A stretch of DNA of 64,000 nt from Pelagomonas calceolata (taxonomy: Eukaryota > Sar > Pelagophyceae > Pelagomonadales > Pelagomonadaceae), in assembly GCA_918797485.1 (NCBI GenBank), contig CAKKNE010000004.1, positions 1,922,001-1,986,000 on the forward strand, read 5' to 3'. The first letter of the stretch is position 1. Each line of letters starts with the position of its first letter. This document shows positions 25,471 through 34,659 of the stretch, piece after piece. The notes under the pieces were generated by a model, which saw nothing but the letters and a program-made list of their open reading frames with translations, ran no database searches and was not told the origin of the DNA. The position numbers and the translations under genes are program-made.

Positions 25471-27615
25471 ATGTCGCTCTCACAAGCAACTGAAAGGATG
25501 ATGTGCGCGGCGGCGCAGGACAGCGACGACGAGAACTCCTCCTCGGAAGACGACTCGGACGAGGAGCCGGTGCCGTCGTTCGCGGAGCTCGTGGGGAGGA
25601 AGCCGGCCGCCGCGGGGCCGCCGTGCACGTGCGACCTGGACCCGTGCCTCTGCGCGGCCGGCGGTAGAGCTTTCAAGGCCAAGCGCGACGACCAGCAGGT
25701 CGTCACGCCCGCGCGCGACGGGTTAAAATTAGACGACGACACGCGCCTCGACGCGGCGTTGTCAGACCGGCTGCGGCCCCACCAGAGGCGGGGCATCCGG
25801 TTTCTGTACGACCGCGTCGTGAAGGACGGCAAGGGCTGCGTCCTGGCGGACCACATGGGCCTGGGCAAGACGCTGCAGTTGATCGGGACGTTGCAGTCGT
25901 GGTTCGCGAACCGTCGGGAAAGGACGGCATTGGTCGTGGCGCCGGCCTTCGTGCTGCCGAACTGGCTGGACGAAGTGGAGAAGTGGCTGCCCAAGGACCG
26001 GAGCATCCGGATGCGGCCCCTACCCAAGGGCGACCGCGCGCCGACGATAAAGAAGTGGGCCCGCGAGGGCGGGTGTTTGTTGGTGGGCTACGAGATGTTT
26101 CGTTTGATAGTCTCTCAAAATGATGACCTCGCCAAGTTAGTTCTCGGGACGGGCCTCGTCGTGCTCGATGAGGCGCATCGGCTCAAGGAACCGAAGTCTC
26201 AAATCTACAAGGCGTTGACGAAGATCACGACGCGGAGGCGGATCCTGGCCACGGGCTACCCCATCCAGAACCGGCTGGACGAGTACTACGCGCTCGTCGA
26301 CTATGCGAGACCCAACATACTGGGAGACGATGATCTGTTCAAGCGTTTCTTCGAAGGGCCCATCGTCGCGTATTTGGACGGGGGTAAGAACCGGGGCGAG
26401 GCTTTAAGAAGAGCGCACGCCCTGAGAAATGCGTTGGAGGACGTGGTATTGCGGCGGGGCGCGGATACGTTGGGAGACGATTTACCAAGAAGAAGAGATT
26501 GGGTCGTCGAGTGCGCATTGACGGAGGTGCAACGGAAACTCTACGATGCTTTTGTGGAGAGCGGCGCGGCCGAGTCCACGAACAGTCGGGGCGAGCTGGC
26601 GGCCTATCATACTGCATTAGCGATCTGCAACCACCCGGACATTATTGATAAGCATCTGAGCGAGGAGGAGCGCCTGTTCTCCGCGGATACGAGGAGCGAG
26701 GAGGTCGTCACGGGCGACGCCTGGGCGGCGCCGGAGGTCGTCGCGCGCGAGGCGTCGCGCGCGGCCGCGCGGCAGCTGCGGGACGAGTCGAAGCGCGACC
26801 AGCACCGCGTCAAAGCTCGCAAGAAGAACGGGTTGGACGACGCCGAGGCTTTTTGTGGGTCATTACGAGCCTGGGCGGCGCCCGTGCTGACGGACCACGC
26901 GGCCGGATCGACACGAGCGTCGGGCAAGGCCCAGGTGTGCCTCGCGCTGCTCGCGGAGGTGAAGAGGAGGGGCGAGCGCTGCGTCGTGTTTACACAGACG
27001 CTCGGGACCTTGGACGTCCTCGAGGACCTGCTCGCGTCCACCGACATCGCCTGGTGCCGGATCGACGGGTCGACGCCCGCGGCGGCGCGCTCGGAGATCG
27101 TCCACGCCTTCAACGCCCGGAAGGAGCAGGGGAAGCGCGTGAAGCGCGACGCCGTCGACGCCTTACTCGTTTCCATAAGAGCGGGCGGCGAAGGGGTCAA
27201 CATGACGGGCGCGTGCCGCGTCGTTCTGTATGATGTGTGCTGGAACCCGTGCTTCGACCGGCAGGCCATGTGCCGCGCGCACCGCCTGGGGCAGAAGCGC
27301 GAGGTGAACGTTTACAGGTTGGTGGCGCCCGCCGGCACGATGGAGGCTAGGGTCTTCCAACTGCAGCGGCGGAAGGAACTACTCGTAAGGGAGGTGATCC
27401 AGCAGCGGGGCGTGAGCGTCGAGGCGGCGCGGCTCGTCGCGGGGGCCGGCGACGAAATACTAAAGACGGTCGTGGCCGCGCACGCCGCGGCCGTCGTGGG
27501 CGTCCGGGAGGACCCGCTGGAGACGGCGCCGCCGGTGCCCCTCCAGAAGCTCCTGACCGAGCCGGAGAAGCGGCGCGCCGTCGACGAGTGGGCCGCGGCG
27601 CGCGCGTCGAATTAA
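25471..27615 (+). CDS. SNF2-family chromatin-remodelling ATPase (ATRX/ARIP4-like)
   Basis: The 714-residue protein starts MSLSQATERMMCAAAQDSDD with an acidic, serine-rich N-terminus. A cysteine group (CTCDLDPCLC) at about residues 51-60 may bind zinc. The helicase core then shows motif I (LADHMGLGKTLQ), Ia (TALVVAPAFVLPNWLDE), II (VVLDEAHRLK), III (ILATGYPIQNRLDEYYALVD), IV (RCVVFTQTL), V (VSIRAGGEGVNMTGACRVV) and VI (QAMCRAHRLGQKREVNVYRLV). All are intact. HMGLGKT and GEGVNMTGA fit the ATRX/RAD54L2 branch. The likely role is ATP-driven translocation on nucleosomal DNA in transcription or repair. No bromo-, chromo- or PHD domain is seen. Confidence 0.93.
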   Translation: MSLSQATERMMCAAAQDSDDENSSSEDDSDEEPVPSFAELVGRKPAAAGPPCTCDLDPCLCAAGGRAFKAKRDDQQVVTPARDGLKLDDDTRLDAALSDRLRPHQRRGIRFLYDRVVKDGKGCVLADHMGLGKTLQLIGTLQSWFANRRERTALVVAPAFVLPNWLDEVEKWLPKDRSIRMRPLPKGDRAPTIKKWAREGGCLLVGYEMFRLIVSQNDDLAKLVLGTGLVVLDEAHRLKEPKSQIYKALTKITTRRRILATGYPIQNRLDEYYALVDYARPNILGDDDLFKRFFEGPIVAYLDGGKNRGEALRRAHALRNALEDVVLRRGADTLGDDLPRRRDWVVECALTEVQRKLYDAFVESGAAESTNSRGELAAYHTALAICNHPDIIDKHLSEEERLFSADTRSEEVVTGDAWAAPEVVAREASRAAARQLRDESKRDQHRVKARKKNGLDDAEAFCGSLRAWAAPVLTDHAAGSTRASGKAQVCLALLAEVKRRGERCVVFTQTLGTLDVLEDLLASTDIAWCRIDGSTPAAARSEIVHAFNARKEQGKRVKRDAVDALLVSIRAGGEGVNMTGACRVVLYDVCWNPCFDRQAMCRAHRLGQKREVNVYRLVAPAGTMEARVFQLQRRKELLVREVIQQRGVSVEAARLVAGAGDEILKTVVAAHAAAVVGVREDPLETAPPVPLQKLLTEPEKRRAVDEWAAARASN

Positions 27616-27626
27616 CCTTAGGAACA

Positions 27627-28031
27627 TTAGGACTCCGCGCCGAGCATCTCGAGATCAAAAACGAGGGCCGTCTTCGGCGGCACGAGGTAGGGGAAGCCCC
27701 GGTCGCCGTAGGCCCGGTCGCACCCCATGCGCACCTTCGCGCGCTCGCCCGCCGAGAGCTGCGCCGCCGCCGCGTCGAGGCCCTCGATGACCTCGTTCCG
27801 ATCCAACCGAAACCGCAGCGGCGCGCCGCGGCGGTGCGTCGCGTCGAAGACGCGGCCGTCCGGCAGGTAGCCCACGTAGTGCACGCTCACCGTCATGCCC
27901 GGCTTCGCGTAGCGGTAGCCGTCGCCGGCGACCATGGTCTCCACTTCCAGTTCGTTGGGGCCGATCTCGGGCTCGGGCTTGATGGGCCGGTTCCACCAGC
28001 GGCTCGACGGCGAGCCGGGCGGGCTGGCCAT
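27627..28031 (-). CDS. FKBP-type peptidyl-prolyl isomerase
   Basis: The 134-residue protein starts MASPPGSPSSRWWNRP and is almost only the FKBP domain: VSVHYVGYLPDGRVFDATHRRGAPLRF, then LDRNEVIEGLDAAAAQLSAGERAKV, and YGDRGFPYLVPPKTALVFDLEML. The YVG, F-D, VIEGLD and final F residues lining the binding pocket are present; the tryptophan at the pocket floor is replaced by leucine (EVIEGL). It likely accelerates proline isomerisation during folding. No signal peptide is clear in this start; a longer frame upstream is compositionally repetitive and I do not use it. The SNF2 stop codon is 11 bp away on the opposite strand. Confidence 0.92.
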   Translation of the reverse strand: MASPPGSPSSRWWNRPIKPEPEIGPNELEVETMVAGDGYRYAKPGMTVSVHYVGYLPDGRVFDATHRRGAPLRFRLDRNEVIEGLDAAAAQLSAGERAKVRMGCDRAYGDRGFPYLVPPKTALVFDLEMLGAES

Positions 28032-28454
28032 GGCGCAGTTGGTTATCTCTCCCGGCGTGTTGGCCGGCGCCCGGCGTGTGTTTATGGGCAGCGTCTGAGC
28101 GTCGACGTACGGCCCGGTGTTGGCAGCGCCGGGCAGCGTCGGGAGCGTGTGTTTACGGGCAGCGCCGGCGTGTTGGCAGCGCCCGGCGCCCGGCGCCCGG
28201 CTAGGACTCCGTCCCGGAAAGGTCCGTACGGGCCGGCGAGCGTCTCGGGGAGGCATGCGCGGGCGCGCCTACGGCTCGGCGCGCAGATCCGCCGGGGCGA
28301 TCTTCTCCGATCTTCGGCCAGAGACAAGCTCTCCCGTCAGCAGGCGGCAAGTAACAAGCGTGTCGACCTCGCGCCGTGTGCCGGGGGTCCTTAGCTTGAC
28401 ATCGTCAAACAAGCGCGTCGCTCGTCGTAGCGGCTGCCCGGACTAAGCCGCACG
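28032..28454. other. Divergent promoter region
   Basis: The left half holds short repeats of the kind GTGTTGGC(A)GCGCCCGGC and GTGTTTA(C/T)GGGCAGCG at about 28055-28200. No gene is supported. Confidence 0.4.
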
Positions 28455-29189
28455 ATGGCCTGGCGCTGCTTCTGCCCTGTGCCCGGGGGGGGGGCTGTGA
28501 ACGCGCCCGGCTCTACAACTTGCAAAACCTGCGGGCTGCCCCGAGCCTCGCGGGCGTGGTTTTTCTTCCGCGATGCCGCGGCGCACGAGCCGTGCCGCGC
28601 GGCCCGGCGCCGCGGTCGCCGCTCCGCGCGCGTCCGCGACCGCGAGCTGGACGCGAAGCTGGAGGCGCTCCGCGGGGGCCCCGCGCCGCGGCGGGCCCAC
28701 GGCCTCGACCCGACCCGGAGGAATCCATCCCTGCCCAGGGAGGTCGTCCAAGGAACCTTCGAATGGGCGCACGGCTACGCCACCGTCGAGGACGCCGCGT
28801 GGGTCGCGGGGATTCCTTACCTGGTGTGCGTCGGCGGCTGGACGCACGCGACGGTCGCGACCGACCCCCACCGCGGCGCGCTGGAGCAGGACCGCGTCGA
28901 GGCCGAGATCGCGGTGCTTAAGGCCAAAAAGGCCTTCCTCGTCCTCAAGCTCCGGGGCGCGCGCGCGCGGGAATGGCTCCGCCGGAACAGGAGCTTCAAG
29001 AACGTGGAGAAGGGGCCGGCGGTGGTTCGCGCGCGCGACGCCGTCCTCGAGAACGCCGCGCGGCTGGACGCCGCGCGGGCCTACCTCGTCGCGCGCCGGG
29101 GGTCGGACCGCGCGTACGAGATGCTCACCAAGGACAAGAAAGGCGCCGACCGCGTACCTCCCCGGAAAGGTCCCCGCGCGCCCTCGTAG
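28455..29189 (+). CDS. Unknown protein with N-terminal zinc-ribbon-like motif
   Basis: The 244-residue protein starts MAWRCFCPVPGGGAVNAPGSTTCKTCGLPR. This resembles a RanBP2-type zinc finger (WxCxxC, N, CxxC), although the first pair is spaced CxC. The middle contains GIPYLVCVGGWTHATVATDPH. The second half is a basic coiled-coil-like region (VEAEIAVLKAKKAFLVLKL, then AREWLRRNRSFKNVEKGP). I do not recognise the family; an RNA- or ubiquitin-binding role would follow if the finger is real. GGGCTGCCC at 28528 lies inside this coding region and so is not evidence of a promoter. Confidence 0.6.
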   Translation: MAWRCFCPVPGGGAVNAPGSTTCKTCGLPRASRAWFFFRDAAAHEPCRAARRRGRRSARVRDRELDAKLEALRGGPAPRRAHGLDPTRRNPSLPREVVQGTFEWAHGYATVEDAAWVAGIPYLVCVGGWTHATVATDPHRGALEQDRVEAEIAVLKAKKAFLVLKLRGARAREWLRRNRSFKNVEKGPAVVRARDAVLENAARLDAARAYLVARRGSDRAYEMLTKDKKGADRVPPRKGPRAPS

Positions 29190-29264
29190 GACGCACCCCA
29201 CCACCGAGCTAAGCCTGGATACTGCTAGGGACAGGGACTCGTACTTACACACGGGGGGAGCGAC

Positions 29265-30350
29265 CTACTTCGCGAGCGCGAGGCCGACGCGCGCCTGGCC
29301 GACGTCGAACTTGACGTAGTACTTGCGCATGAAGACGTCGCCGAGGATCCAGAGCGGCGCCTGGCCCTGCAGGTCGATGCCCATCATGCCGAAGAGGCAC
29401 TGGCCCGACTCCTCGATGACGTAGTCCTCGAGGGCGAGGTCGTAGCGCCGGCCCCCGAGCACGAACGTGATGTCGGGCGCCTTGGCGTCGCAGGCGATCG
29501 TGTACTCGCCGGCGAGCGCGGGCTTCGCGCCGACGGCCTTGGCGACGCGCTTGACGTCGTCCTTGGGCCCCGCGAGCAGGGACGTGCCCGAGTCGACGAT
29601 GGCGCGCGTCGCCCGCGTCATGTTCGCGGCGCCGACGGCGAGGCCCTCGAGCTTGATTTCCCAGTAGGTCTTGGACTGGAGCGGCACGTAATGAAAGCTT
29701 CCGGTGTATTTGGTGGAGTCGACGCCGCCCAACATCAATTCGCCGGCCTTCTCGTCTCCCAACGAAAAGGCGAAGACCGGCGCGTCGAGGGACCCTAGCA
29801 AAGCCTGCAGCGGCGTCGGCACGCCGTCCACACTAATACCCGGCCAGGCCAGGCCCAAAATGCCGTCGAACTTGCCCAACCGGTAGCCGACGCCCAGGCC
29901 CGACGTGTCGTCGACCTCGGCGAAGAGGTAGCTCTTTGTTTGGACGTCGCCCACCCTCAACGTGTCGCGCGAGTAGACGCCGCTCACGGGCCCCGAGCCG
30001 TACTGGATGGCGAACTTCGAGCCGTTCTTCACGTAGGTCGACGACGCGTCGTGAGAATAGGTCCGGTGCGTCGAGAGGAAGGGCTTCTTGTTCGGCACCC
30101 AGAGGTTGCTCGACCCGGTGTCGAAGACGACCGCGAGCTTCTGGCCCGGCGTGCCCACACTAATTTCGCCGTAGTACTGGGCGTTCTGGTAGTCCTTGAT
30201 GATGATGGCGTCGCCGTTCTTCAGGTCCGCGGCGACGCGCTGCGTCGAGAAGGCCGTGCGGCTCTGCCTGACCCGCGGCACCCTCGTGAGGGGGACGCGG
30301 TGGACTTCGGCGGCAGCGCGGGCGAGGAGGGCGACGAGGAGGTGCTTCAT
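29265..30350 (-). CDS. Pepsin-family aspartic protease (cathepsin D-like)
   Basis: The 361-residue preproenzyme starts MKHLLVALLARAAAEVHRVPL, a signal peptide and short propeptide. The mature part has both catalytic motifs (FDTGSSNLWVP and VDSGTSLLAGP), the flap tyrosine in IQYGSGPVSG, FDGILGLAWPGIS and the C-terminal WILGDVFMRKYYVKFD. Cysteine pairs around the second lobe (CDAKAPD to GQCLFG) are in place. It should act in lysosome/vacuole or outside the cell. The propeptide motif is only loosely conserved. It shares its upstream region with a plus-strand gene; the palindromic motif lies 68 bp before its start. Confidence 0.95.
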   Translation of the reverse strand: MKHLLVALLARAAAEVHRVPLTRVPRVRQSRTAFSTQRVAADLKNGDAIIIKDYQNAQYYGEISVGTPGQKLAVVFDTGSSNLWVPNKKPFLSTHRTYSHDASSTYVKNGSKFAIQYGSGPVSGVYSRDTLRVGDVQTKSYLFAEVDDTSGLGVGYRLGKFDGILGLAWPGISVDGVPTPLQALLGSLDAPVFAFSLGDEKAGELMLGGVDSTKYTGSFHYVPLQSKTYWEIKLEGLAVGAANMTRATRAIVDSGTSLLAGPKDDVKRVAKAVGAKPALAGEYTIACDAKAPDITFVLGGRRYDLALEDYVIEESGQCLFGMMGIDLQGQAPLWILGDVFMRKYYVKFDVGQARVGLALAK

Positions 30351-30417
30351 CAGTTCTCAAATAGATATATAGCGAGAGTAGAGGAAGATGGGCTGCACTT
30401 CGGAGCCCTGGGTGCTT

Positions 30418-30440
30418 GCTAGTGTCTCACCGCCGCTAGC
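30418..30440 (+). promoter_or_regulatory. Palindromic promoter-proximal motif, copy 5
   Basis: GCTAGTGTCTCACCG then CCGCTAGC. It lies between two divergent genes, 241 bp before the plus-strand start and 68 bp before the protease start. Confidence 0.5.
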
Positions 30441-30680
30441 GGTCATTGAAGGAACGGCACCCCTCTCCCGCGATCCCTTCGTCTACGGATCCCTCGCGGC
30501 GGCGGCGCCTACTAGCTTCGTGCGGCAGAGCCGCGAGACAGCGCCACTCTCTTGCATAAGACTCCGTGAACACCCACTCGTGCGGCTGCGACGCGGTTTC
30601 ACCCAAATAACCCTCAGCGAACAACCAGAGTCGCGGGCCGCCGCAGTTACGACGCCGCCCGTGCCGCCGGGGCAGCCGCC

Positions 30681-31187
30681 ATGGACGAGGGCCTCCTGCA
30701 CAAGAAGCTGCGGACCCTGGAGCAGCAGCGCGCCCAGAGCGACGACCTCAACGCCCTGCTCACGCGCGAGGGCGGCCTGAACGAGTCCCAGTACATGACC
30801 TGCAAGAACCTCAAGGCGGCCGTCGCCGTCTCGAAGCAGCCCGGGTTCTTCGAGTACCACAAGCATAGCGCGGAGGTCCAGCGCGCCTACGATCGGAAGA
30901 CGTGCAACCAGATGGTGAAGAAGATCGCGCGGACGCAGCAGGACCTCGACGCCATCGAGGAGGACATCCGCGCGCGCGAGGCCGCGCGGCTCAAGTCGCT
31001 CGAGCTGCGCGACCCGACGCTCACGTCCTTCGACCAGTGGTTCCAGCAGTTCGGGCGGCCCCAGAACATGCCCCAGCGCTTCTACTCGACCTTCGACGAC
31101 AACAAGAAGATCTACGGCGGGACGCACCACCACCGCGCGTTCCGGTCGAACGCGCGGACGATGAAGCTCGGGAGCGGGCTTAAGTAG
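30681..31187 (+). CDS. Small coiled-coil protein of unknown function
   Basis: The 168-residue protein starts MDEGLLHKKLRTLEQQRAQSD. It is largely helical, with heptad-like stretches in residues 1-25 and 75-110 (MVKKIARTQQDLDAIEEDI). The C-terminal part (SFDQWFQQFGRPQNMPQRFY, then YGGTHHHRAFRSN) is well structured with W, F and Y. The even composition, free of low-complexity runs, suggests a conserved protein, perhaps cytoskeletal or flagellar, but I cannot name a family. The start is the first ATG. Confidence 0.65.
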   Translation: MDEGLLHKKLRTLEQQRAQSDDLNALLTREGGLNESQYMTCKNLKAAVAVSKQPGFFEYHKHSAEVQRAYDRKTCNQMVKKIARTQQDLDAIEEDIRAREAARLKSLELRDPTLTSFDQWFQQFGRPQNMPQRFYSTFDDNKKIYGGTHHHRAFRSNARTMKLGSGLK

Positions 31188-31468
31188 CTTTAATTTAGGT
31201 CGTGCGTCGCCGGCGTTTCGCGGGGCGGTTGGTCCGGGCCTTTGGGAGCAGCAGCCGGCGCGCAGAGCAAAAAACCCGTGCGAGCTCTCGGAAGTGCACT
31301 GTGCACCGGCTAGCCAGGCCCACAGACTGCACGCGGCGTCTCGCGCAGCCCGTCGACCGCCGCGTCGTACCCCGCGTCCGCACCCAAAGTGCGCGCGCGC
31401 AACGCGTCTCGCGGAGGAATCGCACTGGGCTGCCCCAGAGGCGCCAGCCGGCGCGAGGCACCGCATCG
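31188..31468. other. Upstream region of the TPR/beta-helix gene
   Basis: It contains AAAAAACCCGTG at 31269-31280 and GGGCTGCCC at 31427-31435, the latter 34 bp before the start codon. No other gene. Confidence 0.4.
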
Positions 31469-32479
31469 ATGGCCTCGCAGCTCGCCCGGGGCTTCCTGGC
31501 CGAGCAGGACCTCGAGCGCTTCGTGCGCGAGGAGCACGGCGGCAACCGCGCGGCGGCGGCGCGCGCCAAGGCGGCCAGCGGCGAGGCCTGCATGCGCAAC
31601 GCGCCCAAGGCGGCCCTGAAGTACTTCCGGGACGCCCTGGACCTGGCGACGACGGAGGCCGCGCGCGCCGCCGTCCACCGGTCGTGCGCCGCGGCGTGCC
31701 GGGACATCGGCCACTTTAATCGATGCGTCGGCCACGCGACGCGCGCACTCGTCACGGACCATGATGACAAGGTTGCGTTAAAACACCGCCTCGCCGCGCA
31801 CGAGGCCCTCGGCGCGTGGCGGCGCATGAACGCGGACGCCTTACGAATAGGCGACGAGGATGCAGCCGCGCGCGCGGCGGCGAAGGGCGGCGATCAGCCC
31901 GTGGAGCTCCACGCGCCGTCCGAAAGCCACAAGACCGTCCAGGCGGCGCTCGACGAGGCCTACGCGTACGCGCCGGGCGGCGCCACCGTCTTCGTGAGGC
32001 GGGGCCGCGTCGACGAGGAGGCGCTCGTGGTCCGAGGAGCGTACTTTGGAACTGCGCCTCTCTTAATCTGCGGCGAGCTCGTCGCGGCGGCGCCGCGCGA
32101 GACCTTCTTTACGAAGGAAGTGGTGGTGAAGGGGCCGTGCCGCCTGCGGCACCTCGCGTTCTGCGCGGGCGCGCGCGCGACGGCGGACCTGGGACTGGAG
32201 GACTGCGTCGTCGCCTGTCCGGGCGGCGTCGGCGTCGACGCGTCTGCGGCGCTATCCCTCAACCGCTGTCTCGTCGAGCACTGCGCGGACGGCGTCGTCG
32301 CGCGCGGGGCGCTGGACGTGCGGGGAACGACGGTGCGCCACTGCGCGAATGTCGGCCTCGACGCGTCGGAGTCGGACGGCCCGGCGCGCGTCGAGGAATT
32401 AACCGTGGCGGCCTGCGGGGTCGCGGTCCGCGGCGCGGTGGAGTTCGCGGGCTCCGAGAACGACGTCGAGGGGTGGTAA
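31469..32479 (+). CDS. TPR plus right-handed beta-helix protein
   Basis: The 336-residue protein starts MASQLARGFLAEQDLERFV. Residues about 40-110 form two to three TPR-like helical repeats (APKAALKYFRDALDLA, then HFNRCVGHATRALV). From about 155 the sequence changes to short strands of the parallel beta-helix type: SHKTVQAALDEAYAYAPGG, which resembles the opening of F-box/beta-helix and pectate-lyase-like proteins, then repeats such as LGLEDCVVACPGG, LSLNRCLVEHCADG and LDVRGTTVRHCANVG. No signal peptide is present, so it is intracellular. A substrate-binding adaptor role like that of FBXO11 is possible but no F-box is seen. Confidence 0.7.
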   Translation: MASQLARGFLAEQDLERFVREEHGGNRAAAARAKAASGEACMRNAPKAALKYFRDALDLATTEAARAAVHRSCAAACRDIGHFNRCVGHATRALVTDHDDKVALKHRLAAHEALGAWRRMNADALRIGDEDAAARAAAKGGDQPVELHAPSESHKTVQAALDEAYAYAPGGATVFVRRGRVDEEALVVRGAYFGTAPLLICGELVAAAPRETFFTKEVVVKGPCRLRHLAFCAGARATADLGLEDCVVACPGGVGVDASAALSLNRCLVEHCADGVVARGALDVRGTTVRHCANVGLDASESDGPARVEELTVAACGVAVRGAVEFAGSENDVEGW

Positions 32480-32535
32480 TCTGTGTGTTGTTGTATTGAA
32501 AAGACGTCCTAGACCCTCCGGGTGTAGTGCCTCGT

Positions 32536-32548
32536 CAAACCCGTTTTG
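32536..32548 (+). promoter_or_regulatory. AAACCCGTTTT motif
   Basis: CAAACCCGTTTTG, 68 bp upstream of the MYND/RING gene start. Confidence 0.35.
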
Positions 32549-32615
32549 CCTGGTGTTTAGGCAACTCAAATCACACGCCGCCGCGCGACTCACAAACGCC
32601 TCACGCCACGCAAAA

Positions 32616-33544
32616 ATGATCCTCACAAATTGCGCCGCCTGCGCCGCCCCACTGGCCCACGACGCGCCTGGATGTGCGAGGTGCTTAACAAGATACTTAG
32701 AGTTTTAATAGCCAGTTTCTTGGGTAGTAGGACCTGCCAGATGGACCACATCCGCCGCGGGCACGAGCAGATCTGCGATGAAATTCGCCGCGGCGGCGGC
32801 GGCGAACAATACCACGCCGAGAAAAAATACAAGGAGGCTGTCGCGGTCGCGGTCGAGAAATGCGCGGCAGACACGGCGGGCCAGACATGCTACATCTGTC
32901 TGGAGGATGGCTCTGAAGAGGGCCTCGTGCGCATGTGCGCGTGCCGCGGGGCGGCGGGCTTCGCCCACATTTCGTGTCTGGCGCGGCAGGCGGAGGTCGC
33001 GGTCGAGCGCGTCGGGCAAGGGCGAGGCTGGGGGCGGTGGTACACGTGCGGTCTGTGCGAGCAAGTTTACCACGGCGTCGTAGAATGTGCGCTCGGGTGG
33101 GCGTGCTGGAAGACGTACTTGGGTCGGCCGGAGACGGACGACCCTCGGCTGGATGCGATGACGCAGCTTGGGAACGGTTTACTCGCTGTAAATCGCCTCG
33201 AGGAGGCGTTGTCCGTGAGAGAGGCCCAGTTGTCTATGCTTCGGCGCCTTGGCGTACCAGAAAAAGAGATGCTCGTGTCGATGGGAAATCTTGCAATCAC
33301 GTATTCAAAGCTGGGACGAGGTGGAGAGGCCCTACGGGTCAACCGAGATGTATATTTCGCACGTGTGAGGCTCGACGGCGAGGAAAATGAAATGACCATG
33401 CACGCAGCCACCAACTACGCGTGGACCCTACAAGAGATCGTGAGCTCGATTTGCAAGACGCGCGAGCCGCCCTCCGCGCCCCGACTGAGCGTGCCCTGCG
33501 AGACGCGCGAGCCGCGCTCCGCGCCACGCCGTGATAGTGTGTAA
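32616..33544 (+). CDS. MYND finger / RING-CH / TPR-like protein, MYND finger interrupted
   Basis: The start MILTNCAACAAPLAHD opens a MYND finger (CAAC, then CARCLTRY). The second half of the finger (SRTCQMDHIRRGHEQICDEI) is in another frame from about 32726. Between them lies a 26-nt AT-rich stretch (32698-32723) without GT-AG ends, whose absence would give YCSRTCQ, the exact MYND pattern. A C4HC3 RING-CH finger follows (CYICLEDGSEEG, RMCACRG, HISC, then CGLCEQVYHG), then TPR-like helices (LGNGLLAVNRLEEALSVREAQ; GNLAITYSKLGRGGEALRV) and a C-terminus with a duplicated TREPPSAPR/TREPRSAPR unit. An E3 ligase role is inferred. Non-canonical splicing, a sequence error or a recent insertion could explain the break. 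Confidence 0.65.
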
Positions 33545-33597
33545 TGGTTGCAATAAAGCGGCTCTTTTGTACGGGATTCGTCCGCCGATCGATCAGT

Positions 33598-33609
33598 AAA
33601 ACCCGTTTT
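33598..33609 (+). promoter_or_regulatory. AAAACCCGTTTT motif
   Basis: The clearest copy in the window, a palindrome apart from its two central bases. It lies 157 bp upstream of the ankyrin/FN3 gene start. Confidence 0.4.
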
Positions 33610-33765
33610 GTGTGTGGTTTTAATAACGCCCGGCGCAGCGCCGCGCCGTGCGTATGCTAAGGACTAGGGACTAGAACCCCGTGCCGCAAGTCATCCGGAG
33701 GAGCCGCCGCGCCCGACTCGGGCTGCCCCGGCAACGGTAGGCTAGCGCCGCGCAAAGAAGGTGCC

Positions 33766-34653
33766 ATGGCCGCCACCTCGGCCAACGTCCGCTCGCGGCC
33801 CGGCGAGGCCCTCACGGCCTCGCCCGTCAAGGGCGGCGCCGCGCAGTTCGGCCTGCGCAAGAAGCGCTACACCGACAGCGGGACGCGGTGGCAGGTCGTG
33901 GCCTTCCGGGCCGTGCGCGACGGCGACCTCAAGGTCATGCGGGAGCTGGCCTTCGAGCAGCCCGGCCTGCTGCACGACCGGTTCACGGACGCGATGGAGG
34001 ACTGGGAGCTCGAGTTCGAGTCGCCGAAGTGGTACCAGTTCCGGGACGCGACGTGCCTCTTCATCGCCTGCGCCTACGCGCGGCGCGAGGCGGTCGAGTT
34101 CCTGCTGGAGTTCGGGGCCGACCGCGACGACAAGTGCTACATGAGCCAGAGGCCGATCGACGTGGTCGGCATGTGCCGCGAGGACGACATGGACGAGTCG
34201 TACATCACGACGCTCCTGTCGCGGCCGAAGCAGCCGCCGCGGGCGCCGCGCGAGCCGAAGACGACGTGCAAGCTCTGCCTCGAGGAGCTGTCCCACATCG
34301 AGCGCTACGACGTGCCCGACCCCGACGGCGGCGCGCCCCAGCAGAAGACGCGCCGCGTCTCCGAGACGGTCGCGCGCGCGAAAGTGACGCTCGACTGGGC
34401 GACGGAGTGGCTCAAGAGCACGCTCGAGTACGAGCTGAAATATCGCGCCGTGAACGACTACGACGGCCGGTCCGACGAGAAGTGGAAGACGGAAGTGCTG
34501 CGCTGCACGGCGAAGGCGCTCGCCGGCCTCCTGCCGGACACGCTCTACGCGTTCGAGGTCCGGGCGCGGAACGACGTGGGCTTCGGCGACCTCGCGCCCC
34601 GGACCTTCGTGCAGACGCCGTCCGCCGCGTCCATACTGGCTAAGAAGAGTTAG
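33766..34653 (+). CDS. Ankyrin-repeat plus fibronectin type III protein
   Basis: The 295-residue protein starts MAATSANVRSRPGEAL. Residues about 45-150 contain two ankyrin-like repeats (AFRAVRDGDLKVMRELAFEQPG; DATCLFIACAYARREAVEFLLEFGAD, both in outline). A short cysteine pair (CKLCLEEL) follows. Residues about 200-290 form an FN3 domain ending in the classic LLPDTLYAFEVRARNDVGFGD pattern. The combination suggests a scaffold; similar ankyrin/FN3 proteins occur in flagellated protists. GGGCTGCCC lies 38 bp before the start codon. Its stop codon is six bases from that of SmD3 on the other strand. Confidence 0.8.
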   Translation: MAATSANVRSRPGEALTASPVKGGAAQFGLRKKRYTDSGTRWQVVAFRAVRDGDLKVMRELAFEQPGLLHDRFTDAMEDWELEFESPKWYQFRDATCLFIACAYARREAVEFLLEFGADRDDKCYMSQRPIDVVGMCREDDMDESYITTLLSRPKQPPRAPREPKTTCKLCLEELSHIERYDVPDPDGGAPQQKTRRVSETVARAKVTLDWATEWLKSTLEYELKYRAVNDYDGRSDEKWKTEVLRCTAKALAGLLPDTLYAFEVRARNDVGFGDLAPRTFVQTPSAASILAKKS

Positions 34654-34659
34654 CGCCCC

